64,000 nt of DNA from Agrobacterium sp. RAC06 (GTDB lineage Bacteria > Pseudomonadota > Alphaproteobacteria > Rhizobiales > Rhizobiaceae): assembly GCF_001713475.1 (NCBI RefSeq), contig NZ_CP016499.1, forward strand, positions 4,527,501-4,591,500, read 5' to 3'. The notes below the pieces were generated by a model, which worked only from the letters and a program-made list of their open reading frames with translations, ran no database searches and was not told where the DNA came from. Made by a program: the position numbers and the translations under genes. Position 1 is the first letter of the stretch. Each line of letters starts with the position of its first letter. This document shows positions 9,906-19,043 of the stretch, piece after piece.

Positions 9906-10328
9906 ATGCTGGGCGCTGTTCTCATCGCACTCGCCGGCGGTGCTGCCGTCGGCATGAGCCGGTCGATCAACGGGCGGCTGACCATGGACCGCGGCGCGTT
10001 TACGGCCTCGGCCTGGAACCACTGGACCGGCTTCCTGCTGTTGACGGTCTATGTGCTGCTTTTCCACCGCATCGGCCTGCCGCTGATCGCCGATGTCCCG
10101 GTCTTCTATCTGACGGGTGGCGTGATCGGTGCCTGTTTCGTGGTCATCAGCTCCTATGTCTTTCCGCGCATCGGAGCGGCCCGATCCGGGCTTCTGATCA
10201 TCGGCGGGCAGATGATCACCGGCTTGATCATCGATCTCGCACGCGGCACGGCTGAGTTCCATATCGGCCAGCCGGCCGGTGTGGCATTGATCCTTCTCGG
10301 CATCTATCTCACCCGCTACACGCGCTGA
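9906..10328 (+). CDS. YdcZ-type (DUF606) small membrane transporter, second of a pair
   Basis: A 140-residue membrane protein starting immediately after the previous stop (TGA then ATG). It shares the family pattern seen in its partner: a first helix with a Gly/Asn-containing motif (GAAVGMSRSINGRL here; MVTINSGLAAL in the partner) and a C-terminal helix VALILLGIYLTRY. Five membrane segments are likely. Immediate coupling implies equal synthesis of both halves, as in paired small transporters. No regulator or metabolic enzyme next to them indicates a substrate. Confidence 0.75.
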   Translation: MLGAVLIALAGGAAVGMSRSINGRLTMDRGAFTASAWNHWTGFLLLTVYVLLFHRIGLPLIADVPVFYLTGGVIGACFVVISSYVFPRIGAARSGLLIIGGQMITGLIIDLARGTAEFHIGQPAGVALILLGIYLTRYTR

Positions 10329-10453
10329 CGGCGAGCGCCTTTCCCGCAGCATGCGCGGGGAGGCGGCGGCGCGATTGCGCCTGACAAAATTGTAATGGTC
10401 GAGATGCTGTTTGAGGCTTTGCCCTCCCGGGCAATCGGCCTATATCGCTTTTC

Positions 10454-12325
10454 ATGTTTCAATCTGTCGCCCGCCTCTTCGAAAACTGGCTCGATCCCTT
10501 CGCCCGATCGGACAATCTGCGTCCACCGGAAAAGATCTGGGCCTTCGTCTGGTTCTATGTCAGCCAGGCGAAGATGGCCTTCTTCCTGATGGCGATCTTC
10601 GGCGGTGCCGTGGCCATGCTCGAAGCCGGCCTGTTCTGGTTCGTCGGACGGCTTGTCGACCTGCTCGATACCGTGCCCAAGGATGCCGGGTGGGACGGGC
10701 TGATCGCAGCGCATGGCGGCGAGTTGTTAGCGATGGCGCTGATCGTCCTCATCGGTCGCTTTATCGTCGTGACGATCGGTGCCCTCGTCGAGGAACAGGT
10801 GATCGTCCTCAACTTCTTCAACCTGGTGCGCTGGCAGGCGCATGCGCATGTGGCGCGTCAGTCGCTCTCCTTCTTCCAGAACGATTTTGCCGGGCGCATC
10901 GTCACCAAGGTCTGGTCGGCGGGGCAATCGACCGGGGATCTGCTGACGTCGCTGCTGCAGGTCGTCTGGTTCATGGTGATCTATACCATTTCTACCATGG
11001 CGCTGGTTGCACAACTCGACTGGCGGCTGGCGGCGATCATCGGCGCCTGGGTGGCGATCTTCCTGGTGCTGGCCCGGTATTTCGTGCCGAAGATCCGCCA
11101 CCACGCAAGAGAGACGGCGGAGGCATCGTCGATGCTGAACGGCCGTCTGGTCGACAGCTATTCGAACATCCAGACCCTGAAGCTTTTTGCCCGCGAGCGG
11201 CAGAACGACCATTATATCCGCGCTGGTTTCGACCGGTTCCAGGACACGCTGCGCCCCTTCGCGCGGCTGCTCACCGGTGTGCGGGCTTCGCTTTCCATCC
11301 TTTCCGGCTTCATGATTCTGATGGTGGCGCTTCTGTCCGTCGATCTCTGGTTTGCCGGGGCTGTGACCGCAGGTGGTGTGGCGTTCACGCTCGGCCTGGT
11401 GCTGCGCCTCAACATGCTGCTCGGCCGGATGATGACGCAGCTCAACGGCATCATGCGCAATATCGGCACGATCCAGAATTCGGCCGAACTGGTGGCGAAG
11501 CCCATCGGGCTCACCGACAAGCCGGATGCGGCGAAGCTTCAGGTGAAGTCGCCGGAGATCCGCTTCGAAGACGTGACGTTTCATTATGGCCGCAAGACCG
11601 GTGCGATCGACAATCTGACGCTAACCATTGAGCCCGGCGAGAAGGTCGGCATCGTCGGACGCTCAGGCGCGGGCAAGTCGACGCTGGTCAATCTGCTCCT
11701 GCGTTTCTACGACCTGGAAGGTGGCCGTATCCTGATCGACGGACAGGATATCTCGACCGTCACGCAGGAAAGCCTGCGCTCGCAGATCGGCATGGTAACC
11801 CAGGATACGGCGCTTCTGCACCGCTCGATCCGCGACAACATTCTCTTCGGTCGCGAGGATGCGAGTGACGAGATGCTGTTGAAGGCCGCCGAGCGCGCCG
11901 AAGCACTCGACTTCATCCAGCGGCTGGAAGATCAGCGTGGGCGGAAGGGTTTTGACGCCCATGTCGGCGAGCGGGGTGTCAAGCTCTCCGGCGGCCAGCG
12001 GCAGCGCATCGCGATCGCCCGCGTGATGCTCAAGGACGCGCCGATCCTCGTGCTCGATGAGGCGACATCGGCACTGGACTCGGAAGTGGAGGCGGCGATC
12101 CAGTCCAATCTCGACCGGCTGATGCAGGGCAAGACGGTGCTGGCGATCGCCCACCGTTTGTCGACCATTGCCGCCCTCGACCGACTTGTTGTGATGGACA
12201 AGGGGCGGATCATCGAGCAGGGCACCCACCAGGAACTGGTGGCGCAAGGCGGGCTCTATTCCGAGCTCTGGGCGCGGCAATCGGGCGGCTTCCTCGATAC
12301 GCGGGACCAGCTGGTAACGGCTTGA
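10454..12325 (+). CDS. ABC exporter, fused membrane and ATPase domains (copy 2)
   Basis: A 623-residue half-transporter similar over its whole length to the one at 3.06 kb (both begin MF--, carry F-WFY/HYTKPA-type sequence near residue 30, and end in ARQSGGFL-type sequence). Membrane domain residues ~30-335; Walker A GRSGAGKST near 401; signature [13 protein letters not shown] near 509; Walker [13 protein letters not shown] near 530; H-loop in IAHRLST. All catalytic motifs look intact, so each copy could hydrolyse ATP. In this window the two copies are 5.5 kb apart; they may still assemble as a heterodimer. Substrate cannot be inferred. Confidence 0.88.
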   Translation: MFQSVARLFENWLDPFARSDNLRPPEKIWAFVWFYVSQAKMAFFLMAIFGGAVAMLEAGLFWFVGRLVDLLDTVPKDAGWDGLIAAHGGELLAMALIVLIGRFIVVTIGALVEEQVIVLNFFNLVRWQAHAHVARQSLSFFQNDFAGRIVTKVWSAGQSTGDLLTSLLQVVWFMVIYTISTMALVAQLDWRLAAIIGAWVAIFLVLARYFVPKIRHHARETAEASSMLNGRLVDSYSNIQTLKLFARERQNDHYIRAGFDRFQDTLRPFARLLTGVRASLSILSGFMILMVALLSVDLWFAGAVTAGGVAFTLGLVLRLNMLLGRMMTQLNGIMRNIGTIQNSAELVAKPIGLTDKPDAAKLQVKSPEIRFEDVTFHYGRKTGAIDNLTLTIEPGEKVGIVGRSGAGKSTLVNLLLRFYDLEGGRILIDGQDISTVTQESLRSQIGMVTQDTALLHRSIRDNILFGREDASDEMLLKAAERAEALDFIQRLEDQRGRKGFDAHVGERGVKLSGGQRQRIAIARVMLKDAPILVLDEATSALDSEVEAAIQSNLDRLMQGKTVLAIAHRLSTIAALDRLVVMDKGRIIEQGTHQELVAQGGLYSELWARQSGGFLDTRDQLVTA

Positions 12326-12591
12326 TGCCTGCGGCCGCGTTTTCCTGGACGTCCAACGCGCTGCATTGCTTGATAAACTGTCGCTCACACTTGCGTTAAA
12401 TCAAGCTTTTGGGGATGGTATCCCGGAAATCCGCGACAACGTGGCTCCTTGTCCGACGAAGACTGGACAGAATAGAATATCGGGCTTAGAACGCGCCAAT
12501 CTGGCGGGGAATCTGTGGCTGCACAGTGGCCGGATTGTGATTCCCGCTGCGGGGGCAAATGCGGTGTGTCGCAGGATTGCGAGAGGAAAAA

Positions 12592-13176
12592 GTGACCGTG
12601 AGCGAACACGAGACAACGACAGAACATGCGGGCGAGCCTACGCGCCGCGACTTTCTCTACATGGTGACCGGTATTGCCGGCGCGGTTGGTGCGGCTTCGT
12701 TCGCCTGGCCTTTCATCGACCAGATGCGTCCGGATGCATCGACGCTCGCGCTCGCTTCGATCGAAGTGGACGTGTCTGCGCTTGAGCCGGGCATGTCGCT
12801 GACCGTCAAGTGGCGCGGCAAGCCGGTCTTCATCCGCAACCGTACGGAACAGGAAGTCGCGGAAGCCAACGCCGTTGCGCTTGCTGACCTCAAGGATCCG
12901 GTTGCCCGCAACGACAACGTCGATGCGACAGCCGAAGCGACCGACCTCGCGCGATCGGCCGGCGAAGGCAAGGAAAACTGGATCGTCATGATCGGCTCCT
13001 GCACCCATCTGGGCTGCGTGCCGCTTGGCCAGGCCGGTGATTTCGGTGGCTGGTTCTGTCCCTGCCACGGCTCGCACTACGATACGGCGGGCCGTATTCG
13101 CAAGGGTCCTGCGCCGACGAACCTTCCGGTGCCGACCTTCGCATTCACATCCGACACTGTCATCACGATCGGCTGA
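12592..13176 (+). CDS. petA: Ubiquinol-cytochrome c reductase Rieske iron-sulfur subunit
   Basis: The Rieske subunit of the cytochrome bc1 complex, which passes electrons from ubiquinol to cytochrome c1. GTG at 12592 (6 nt after AGAGGA) is preferred over ATG 12559 and GTG 12598, giving 194 residues. Residues ~18-45 hold a twin-arginine type signal anchor (TRRDF then a membrane helix ending WPFIDQM). The cluster-binding loops are complete: CTHLGC (C137, H139, C142) and CPCHGS (C156, C158, H159), so the 2Fe-2S ligands and the disulfide pair are present. It is first in petABC, with 14 nt to petB. Confidence 0.95.
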   Translation: MTVSEHETTTEHAGEPTRRDFLYMVTGIAGAVGAASFAWPFIDQMRPDASTLALASIEVDVSALEPGMSLTVKWRGKPVFIRNRTEQEVAEANAVALADLKDPVARNDNVDATAEATDLARSAGEGKENWIVMIGSCTHLGCVPLGQAGDFGGWFCPCHGSHYDTAGRIRKGPAPTNLPVPTFAFTSDTVITIG

Positions 13177-13190
13177 GGGGATAAGACACA

Positions 13191-14459
13191 ATGAGTGGCC
13201 ATTCGAGTTACCAGCCGTCCACCGGCGTCGAGAAGTGGATCGATGCGCGCCTGCCGCTGCCGCGTCTGATGTATGACAGCTTCGTTTCCTACCCGGTTCC
13301 GCGCAATCTGAACTATGCCTACACCTTCGGTGGCATGCTCACCGTCATGCTGCTCGTGCAGATCCTGACCGGTGTCGTGCTTGCCATGCACTATGCTGCT
13401 GAGACGACCGTCGCCTTCAACTCGGTCGAGAAGATCATGCGCGACGTCAACAACGGCTGGCTGTTGCGCTACATGCATGCCAACGGCGCATCGTTCTTCT
13501 TCATCGCCGTCTACCTGCACATTGCCCGTGGTCTCTACTACGGCTCCTACAAGGCGCCGCGCGAAATCCTATGGATCCTCGGCGTGGTGATCTTCCTCCT
13601 GATGATGGCAACCGCCTTCATGGGTTACGTTCTTCCCTGGGGCCAGATGTCTTTCTGGGGTGCGACCGTCATCACCGGCTTCTTCACCGCCTTCCCGTTT
13701 GTCGGTGAAACCATCCAGCAGTTCCTGCTCGGCGGCTTTGCTGTCGACAATCCGACGCTGAACCGCTTCTTCGCGCTGCACTACCTGCTGCCGTTCATGA
13801 TCGCCGGCGTGGTCATCCTGCACGTCTGGGCGCTGCACGTCACCGGTCAGACCAATCCGACCGGCGTTGAAGTCAAGTCGAAGACCGATACCGTTCCCTT
13901 CACGCCCTATGCGACGCTGAAGGATGCGCTCGGCCTCTCGGTCTTCCTGCTCGTGTTTGCCTATTTCGTCTTCTACATGCCGAACTATCTCGGCCATCCG
14001 GACAACTACATCCCGGCTGACTCGCTGAAGACCCCGGCCCACATCGTTCCGGAATGGTACTTCCTGCCGTTCTACGCGATGCTGCGCGCGATCACGTTCG
14101 ACATCCTCTTCATCGACTCGAAGCTCGGCGGCGTCCTCGTGATGTTTGGCGCGATCATCGTGCTGTTCTTCCTGCCGTGGCTCGACACGTCGAAGGTTCG
14201 TTCGGCCGTCTACCGCCCTTGGTACAAGCTGTTCTACTGGATTTTCGTGGCGAACTCGCTGCTGCTCGGCTGGCTCGGTGCCATGCCGGCGGAAGGCATC
14301 TACGTTATCCTGTCGCAGGCCGGTACCGCCTACTACTTCGGCTTCTTCCTCGTGATCATGCCGCTGCTCGGACTGTTCGAGACGCCAAGGCGCATCCCGA
14401 ATTCGATCACCGAAGCGGTTCTCGAAAAAAGCGGCAAGTCCGCGGCCGCACAAGCCTGA
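13191..14459 (+). CDS. petB: Cytochrome b of the bc1 complex
   Basis: A 422-residue multi-helix membrane protein that oxidises ubiquinol and reduces ubiquinone in the Q cycle. Four haem-ligating histidines are visible in two pairs at the canonical spacing: H96/H110 in the second helix and H197/H211 in the fourth, giving the bL and bH haems. The Qo-site PEWY motif is present ([16 protein letters not shown]). Eight membrane segments are expected. It is preceded by a GAGG site and followed after 21 nt by petC. The family is sometimes named fbcH when b and c1 are fused; here they are separate genes. Confidence 0.96.
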   Translation: MSGHSSYQPSTGVEKWIDARLPLPRLMYDSFVSYPVPRNLNYAYTFGGMLTVMLLVQILTGVVLAMHYAAETTVAFNSVEKIMRDVNNGWLLRYMHANGASFFFIAVYLHIARGLYYGSYKAPREILWILGVVIFLLMMATAFMGYVLPWGQMSFWGATVITGFFTAFPFVGETIQQFLLGGFAVDNPTLNRFFALHYLLPFMIAGVVILHVWALHVTGQTNPTGVEVKSKTDTVPFTPYATLKDALGLSVFLLVFAYFVFYMPNYLGHPDNYIPADSLKTPAHIVPEWYFLPFYAMLRAITFDILFIDSKLGGVLVMFGAIIVLFFLPWLDTSKVRSAVYRPWYKLFYWIFVANSLLLGWLGAMPAEGIYVILSQAGTAYYFGFFLVIMPLLGLFETPRRIPNSITEAVLEKSGKSAAAQA

Positions 14460-14480
14460 GCACGTGAGAGGACGATAACA

Positions 14481-15356
14481 ATGAAAAAGCTTGTCACGAG
14501 CATCGCTCTGATCGCAGCCATGGCCGGTTTTTCCGGCCAGGCCATCGCGGCAGAAGGCGGCGATCTGGCCGAAATGACGCATCATGCTGCGCAGACCGGT
14601 CACTATCCGATCCTGAAGCCCGAGCAGATGGACTGGTCCTTTGCCGGCCCCTTCGGCAAGTATGACAAGGGCCAGCTTCAGCGCGGCCTGAAGGTCTACA
14701 CCGAGGTCTGCGCTGCCTGTCACTCGATGAATCTGGTTGCCTTCCGCACGCTGGAAGATCTCGGATACTCGGAAGCCCAGGTAAAGGCGTTTGCGGCAAA
14801 CTACGAAGTCGAAGACGGCCCGAACGCCGACGGCGAAATGTTCATGCGCCCGGCCGTTGCTTCCGACCACTTCCCGTCACCCTTCCCGAACAAGGAAGCG
14901 GCAGCGGCGGCCATGGGTGGTGCGGCTCCGCCGGACTTCTCGCTGATCGCCAAGGCCCGCGGCGTGACCCGCGGCTTCCCGACCTTCGTATTCGACATCT
15001 TCACCCAGTATCAGCAGGGTGGCCCGGATTACATCCACGCGCTGTTGACCGGCTACCAGGATCCGCCGGAGGGTGTCGAAGTTGCCGATGGTACCTACTT
15101 CAACCCTTACTTCATCGCCGGTCAGTCGCTTGCGATGGCACAGCCGATCTCCGACGGCCAGGTGACCTATGATGACGGTGCGCCGGAAACGATGGAGCAG
15201 TATTCGCTCGACGTCTCCGCCTTCCTGATGTGGGCCGCCGAGCCGCATCTCGAAGACCGCAAGCGTATGGGCTTCATGGTCATGGTGTTCCTCGCGATCT
15301 TCACCGCGCTGATCTACCTGACGAAGAAATCGGTGTACTCGACCAAGGAACACTGA
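14481..15356 (+). CDS. petC: Cytochrome c1 of the bc1 complex
   Basis: A 291-residue periplasmic haem protein anchored by its C-terminus; it accepts electrons from the Rieske protein and reduces soluble or membrane cytochrome c. A signal peptide ([26 protein letters not shown]) is followed by the c-type haem site VCAACHS (C77, C80, H81). A C-terminal membrane helix ([14 protein letters not shown]) is followed by a basic tail. GAGAGG lies 8 nt before the ATG. A strong hairpin after the stop closes the petABC transcript. Confidence 0.96.
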   Translation: MKKLVTSIALIAAMAGFSGQAIAAEGGDLAEMTHHAAQTGHYPILKPEQMDWSFAGPFGKYDKGQLQRGLKVYTEVCAACHSMNLVAFRTLEDLGYSEAQVKAFAANYEVEDGPNADGEMFMRPAVASDHFPSPFPNKEAAAAAMGGAAPPDFSLIAKARGVTRGFPTFVFDIFTQYQQGGPDYIHALLTGYQDPPEGVEVADGTYFNPYFIAGQSLAMAQPISDGQVTYDDGAPETMEQYSLDVSAFLMWAAEPHLEDRKRMGFMVMVFLAIFTALIYLTKKSVYSTKEH

Positions 15357-15380
15357 TCCTTCGGGATGACGTTTCACGGA

Positions 15381-15407
15381 AAAGGCGGTCTTCGGGCCGC
15401 CTTTTTT
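15381..15407 (+). terminator. Terminator after petABC
   Basis: AAAGGCGG pairs with CCGCCTTT, loop 8 nt, then a T run. It separates petC from apt. Confidence 0.85.
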
Positions 15408-15472
15408 GTTGGGGGGCCATGCCAATCTTGGTAAGGTCCCGCGAAATCCTCCTGTCACACTCCGGATGCCCC

Positions 15473-16015
15473 ATGACCAAGATCGCTCCCGAACTCGCCG
15501 CAGCCATCCGCTCTATTCCCGACTATCCCAAGCCCGGGATCATCTTTCGCGACATCACTACGCTGCTCGGCGACGCGCGGGCGTTTCGTCGCGCCGTCGA
15601 TGAGCTGGTGCAGCCCTATGTGGGGCTGAAGGTCGACAAGATTGCCGGCATGGAGGCGCGTGGCTTCATTCTCGGGGGCGCGGTCGCGCACCAGCTCTCG
15701 GCCGGCTTCGTGCCGATCCGCAAGAAGGGCAAGCTGCCGCACGAGACCGTACGGATCGCCTACAGCCTCGAATACGGCGTCGACGAGATGGAAATCCATA
15801 TGGATGCGGTGAAGCCGGGCGAGAAGGTGATCCTTGTCGACGATCTCATCGCCACCGGCGGCACGGCCGTGGGCGCCGTACAGCTGCTGCGCCAGATCGG
15901 CGCTGACGTCGTGTCTGCCTGCTTCGTCATCGACCTGCCGGAGCTTGGTGGCCGCAAGAAGCTCGAGGCGCTCGGTGTCGAGGTTCGCACGCTCGTAGAA
16001 TTCGAGGGGCACTGA
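15473..16015 (+). CDS. apt: Adenine phosphoribosyltransferase
   Basis: A 180-residue purine-salvage enzyme converting adenine and PRPP to AMP. The upstream in-frame ATGs overlap petC and the terminator, so ATG 15473 ([14 protein letters not shown]) is the sensible start. The PRPP-binding motif [14 protein letters not shown] lies at about residues 119-132, and the N-terminal [15 protein letters not shown] is the family signature. Cytoplasmic, expected to be a dimer. It sits behind petC in rhizobia as a stable neighbour, though the terminator between them implies its own promoter within 15408-15472. Confidence 0.95.
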   Translation: MTKIAPELAAAIRSIPDYPKPGIIFRDITTLLGDARAFRRAVDELVQPYVGLKVDKIAGMEARGFILGGAVAHQLSAGFVPIRKKGKLPHETVRIAYSLEYGVDEMEIHMDAVKPGEKVILVDDLIATGGTAVGAVQLLRQIGADVVSACFVIDLPELGGRKKLEALGVEVRTLVEFEGH

Positions 16016-16028
16016 GCCTTTTTACAAC

Positions 16029-16050
16029 GACCGGGCGCTGCCGCCCGGTC
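16029..16050. terminator. GC-rich hairpin between convergent genes
   Basis: GACCGGGCG pairs perfectly with CGCCCGGTC over a 4-nt loop between apt and the LysE gene. No T tract follows on either strand, so termination is possible but not typical. Confidence 0.5.
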
Positions 16051-16067
16051 GACCCCTCACTGGTCCC

Positions 16068-16676
16068 TTAGCGCTCAGCCAGCGCCAATCTCCCCGCCAT
16101 TGCCAAGAAGCCGCATGAGAGCAACCGGTTGATGATCCGCATCCTGTGCGGACGCTCCACGATGCCATGGCGCATCGCGGCTGCGGCAAGGCCGTAGAGT
16201 GCGAAGACTACGAAGGTCACGGCCATGAAGACGAGGCTGAGACCGGTCATGGTGGCCAGAGGTGCAGGATCGGCCTGATCGACGAATTGCGGCAGGAAGG
16301 CCAGGAAGAAAAGCGGAAGCTTCGGATTGAGCAGGTTGATCAGGACCGCTTTTTGGATGATCCGCCAGGCCTGCCTGCTGGGTTCGGCCGTCTGCTCCTG
16401 GACGAGGCCGCTTTTCCAGAGACCGATCGCCATCCAGATCAGATAGGCGATGCCGGCATAGCGGATCGCCTCGAAGAGACGCGGCTCGGCGGCGACGAGG
16501 GCGGCGAGCCCCAGCGCTGCCGCCAGCATATGCGGGACGATGCCTAGCGTGCAGCCGAATGCGGCGATCAGGGCGTTGCGGCGTCCGCCACCGAGGGCTG
16601 CTGCCAGCGTAAAGAGCGCGCCCGTGCCGGGCGTTGCGACAATGATCAGGGTCGTCAAAAGGAAATCGAGGGTCAT
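16068..16676 (-). CDS. LysE-family translocator
   Basis: A 202-residue inner-membrane exporter of the LysE/RhtB class, which pumps amino acids or similar small molecules outward. Start ATG 16676 is chosen for its AGGAGATAAGC leader, rather than the upstream ATG at 16706. The family motif TPGTGALFTLAAALGGGRRNAL sits at the first loop, and six hydrophobic segments can be traced (ending LLSCGFLAMAGRLAL). It lies 38 nt behind an AraC regulator on the same strand, so the regulator probably controls its export function. Confidence 0.87.
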   Translation of the reverse strand: MTLDFLLTTLIIVATPGTGALFTLAAALGGGRRNALIAAFGCTLGIVPHMLAAALGLAALVAAEPRLFEAIRYAGIAYLIWMAIGLWKSGLVQEQTAEPSRQAWRIIQKAVLINLLNPKLPLFFLAFLPQFVDQADPAPLATMTGLSLVFMAVTFVVFALYGLAAAAMRHGIVERPHRMRIINRLLSCGFLAMAGRLALAER

Positions 16677-16713
16677 GCTTATCTCCTGCGTTGCTGGAGC
16701 AAGCATGCCGGTG

Positions 16714-17541
16714 TCAGGTGCTCTCGTCTTGTACAGGATTGCAGCCGAGCCAGGCGCTGCGATAGGCGCCGGGGGTAAGGCCGAAGCGGCGACGGAATTC
16801 GCGGTGCATATGGCTCTGGTCGACGTAACCGCAGGCCGCAGCGACCTCAGCGGGGACGAGACCTTGCATCAGCAGGCGGCGGCCCAGGTTGGCGCGGCTT
16901 TGCATGCGGTAGGCATGGGGTGTGAGGCCGGTGTGGCGCAGAAAGGCGCGGATCAGCTGAAAGCGGCTGAGGCCGGCTTCGCGGGCAAGCGTCGAGAGAT
17001 CGGCAAGGGTTGTCGGATCCTCGTCCAGGCGTTGGCGAACACGGGCAAGGCTGGCGGGCAGGGGAGGTGGTGCCTCGCGGCGGCGAAGCAGCGCCTTTCC
17101 AAGGATGAGGACGAGCACTTCCTTTAGGGCGTCCGCTGGAAGGTCTTGCGGTCCATGGTCAAACCGGTGATGCAGGGCCGCGAGGTGATTGCGTATATCG
17201 GTGTCAGCGAAGACCGGACATTCGAATTCCAGGTCCGAGGTCGAGGAGACCAGATCGGATATGCTGTCCGTGACGAGGGCCGGCGTCAGGTAAAGCATGC
17301 GCCAACTGCGCGGCGTCCGGCCGATCGGGGCGCCGTCATGCACTTCGCCCGGATTGACCGTGATCAGCTGGCCGGCTTCGGCTTCCACCTGACCGCGCCC
17401 CGAGGACGAGATCTGACCACCGGCGGAAAGGAAGCCGATGCCATAGGTGTCGTGGCTGTGTTTGGGAAAGACATGGGCGCTTGTTGCCGAGACCGCTTCC
17501 AGGCCGATGATAGATGTCGGATGGAAGCGGAAGCCGGCCAT
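16714..17541 (-). CDS. AraC-family transcriptional regulator
   Basis: A 275-residue regulator. The N-terminal half carries a cupin-like sensor (HVFPKHSHDTYGIGFL; ITVNPGEVHDG). The C-terminal 100 residues hold two helix-turn-helix units (TLADLSTLAREAGLSRFQLI and VPAEVAAACGYVDQSHMHRE) and the AraC signature end FRRRFGLTPGAYR. A short gap to the LysE exporter gene downstream fits the common arrangement in which such a regulator governs an amino-acid exporter. It starts 7 nt after the glutathione peroxidase stop, so it belongs to the same leftward transcript. Confidence 0.85.
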   Translation of the reverse strand: MAGFRFHPTSIIGLEAVSATSAHVFPKHSHDTYGIGFLSAGGQISSSGRGQVEAEAGQLITVNPGEVHDGAPIGRTPRSWRMLYLTPALVTDSISDLVSSTSDLEFECPVFADTDIRNHLAALHHRFDHGPQDLPADALKEVLVLILGKALLRRREAPPPLPASLARVRQRLDEDPTTLADLSTLAREAGLSRFQLIRAFLRHTGLTPHAYRMQSRANLGRRLLMQGLVPAEVAAACGYVDQSHMHREFRRRFGLTPGAYRSAWLGCNPVQDEST

Positions 17542-17547
17542 GGCGGA

Positions 17548-18024
17548 TCAGGGGGCGAGCGCTTTGGCGATGTCGCCGGCAAGCTCCGATGGGGCCGTGC
17601 GCGGCGAATAGCGGGCAATCGGCTGGCCATCGCGGCCGACGAGGAACTTGGCGAAGTTCCAGCCGATCTCGCTGCCCTGTTCTGCGCCCGGGGTTTCTGT
17701 CTTCAGAAAGGCGTAGAGCGGGTGGGTGCCTGCGCCGTTCACCTCGATCTTGGCGAAAAGCGGGAAGGTGACGGCGAACTGGGTTTCGCAGAAGAGCGCG
17801 ATTTCCCTTTCCGTGCCGGGCTCCTGGGCGCCGAACTGGTTGCAGGGGAAGCCGAGCACCACGAGATCGGGATTGGCCTTGTGAAGCGCTTCCAGGCCCT
17901 CGTATTGGGGTGTGAGGCCGCAGGCGCTCGCGGTGTTGACGATCAATAGTACCTTGCCGGCATAGTCCTTCAGGCTGCGCTCGGTGCCGTCGATGGCGGT
18001 CATGGTGAAATCGTGAACGGTCAT
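17548..18024 (-). CDS. Glutathione peroxidase (cysteine type)
   Basis: A 158-residue thiol peroxidase of the GPx/BtuE family that reduces hydroperoxides. The peroxidatic residue is cysteine (C35 in NTASACGLTPQY) rather than selenocysteine. The tetrad partners Gln (GFPCNQF) and Trp/Asn (WNFAKFLV) are present. It overlaps the upstream MaoC gene by 4 nt (ATGA), so translation is coupled. No signal peptide is seen, indicating a cytoplasmic enzyme. Its reductant may be thioredoxin or glutathione; the sequence does not decide. Confidence 0.9.
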   Translation of the reverse strand: MTVHDFTMTAIDGTERSLKDYAGKVLLIVNTASACGLTPQYEGLEALHKANPDLVVLGFPCNQFGAQEPGTEREIALFCETQFAVTFPLFAKIEVNGAGTHPLYAFLKTETPGAEQGSEIGWNFAKFLVGRDGQPIARYSPRTAPSELAGDIAKALAP

Positions 18025-18509
18025 TGGGCTTGCTCCTCGTCGGGGAAGAATTCGATCAGGTTGCTCTTGAAGCGCAAGACTGTTTCACCGTGCTGATTGA
18101 CCCCTTCCGAGAGGGCCGAATTCAAGATGTAGCGGTTCCGGCCCTGAACGGTGCGGCTTTCGAGCGGGGTCATGAAGTAGGTGATGGTATCGCCGACATA
18201 GACGGGTTTCAGCCATTGCAGCTCGGCAAAGCCGGGTGAGGGGCCGATCATCGGCGGCGCGATGCCCTCGGCATTCAGGCGCTTCATCTCGCGGCCGATG
18301 AAGCCGATGAAGCTCTTCATCCAGTTGGCGCAGGTATGCCAGCCGGACGCACAGAGCGCACCGAAGACGTAAGCCTTTGCGGCCTCAGCATCGACATGGA
18401 AGGGCTGCGGATCAAACTTCTCGGCAAAGCGGATGATGTCTTCGGCGGTGAAGGTGACCGAGCCGAGCTCAAGGCGGGTGCCGGCCGGATAGAGGTCGAG
18501 CATCTTCAT
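18021..18509 (-). CDS. MaoC-family hot-dog-fold protein (second of a pair)
   Basis: A 162-residue single hot-dog domain of the MaoC/R-specific enoyl-CoA hydratase family. The catalytic region reads KFDPQPFHVDAEAAKAYVFG, with Asp and His of the hydratase-2 motif present (a Gln stands where Asn is common). It overlaps its neighbours by 4 nt on both sides. With the preceding, similar gene it probably forms a heterodimer or a two-step set acting on a 2-enoyl-CoA or beta-methylmalyl-type CoA substrate. The exact substrate is unknown. Confidence 0.8.
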   Translation of the reverse strand: MKMLDLYPAGTRLELGSVTFTAEDIIRFAEKFDPQPFHVDAEAAKAYVFGALCASGWHTCANWMKSFIGFIGREMKRLNAEGIAPPMIGPSPGFAELQWLKPVYVGDTITYFMTPLESRTVQGRNRYILNSALSEGVNQHGETVLRFKSNLIEFFPDEEQAQ

Positions 18510-18976
18510 GCCGGCACCTCCGAGGTCCCGCGGCGGCGGATCATCACTGCGTTGCGGGCCTTCATGACCGTTTCGCCGCGCTGGTTTTGCAGTTCATGGC
18601 CGAAGGTGACGATGCCGAGATGGGGACGGGAGCGCATGAGGCGGACCTCTTCGACGATGGATTGGCCGGACAGCGTGTCGCCAGCCAGCACGGGTTTGCG
18701 CCACTGCATGAATTCAATGCCGGGAGCGCCTTCGGACGCGGCTTTGAGAACGTAAGCGTCGATCATCAGGCGCATGAACAGGCTGGACGTGTGCCAGCCG
18801 GAGGCGGAGAGGCCTCCGAGGATGCTTGCCTTGCCGGCTTCTTCCGAGAGATGCATTGGCTGCGGATCGAATTCGCGGGCGAATTCGATGATCTCTTCGG
18901 CTGTCACGAGACGCGGCCCGAGCGCAAAGCTTCGACCCTCCGTGAAGTCCTCGTAATGAAGCCTGTCATCCTGCAT
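18506..18976 (-). CDS. MaoC-family hot-dog-fold protein (first of a pair)
   Basis: A 156-residue MaoC-type protein with the active-site segment EFDPQPMHLSEEAGKASILG and the following SGWHTSSLFMRL, nearly parallel to the next gene (CASGWHTCANWMKS). It is the first gene of the leftward run MaoC, MaoC, glutathione peroxidase, AraC, LysE, with 4-nt overlaps between the first three genes. Fatty-acyl or dicarboxylic-CoA chemistry is the usual role of such pairs; the peroxidase neighbour hints at handling of oxidised lipids, which is inference. Confidence 0.8.
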   Translation of the reverse strand: MQDDRLHYEDFTEGRSFALGPRLVTAEEIIEFAREFDPQPMHLSEEAGKASILGGLSASGWHTSSLFMRLMIDAYVLKAASEGAPGIEFMQWRKPVLAGDTLSGQSIVEEVRLMRSRPHLGIVTFGHELQNQRGETVMKARNAVMIRRRGTSEVPA

Positions 18977-19043
18977 GCGTCGTCTTCTCCCTTCCCTGTT
19001 CGGTGCTATCTATGGTTCATAAGCGGGAATCGGGAGGTGGTCC

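Noticed and set aside
12368..12406. Inverted repeat GCTTGAT...ATCAAGC upstream of petA, FNR-like half-sites
   Set aside because: The half-sites are 25 nt apart, not 4, so it is not an FNR box. It may be a weak terminator of the upstream ABC exporter gene, but the loop is too long to call.
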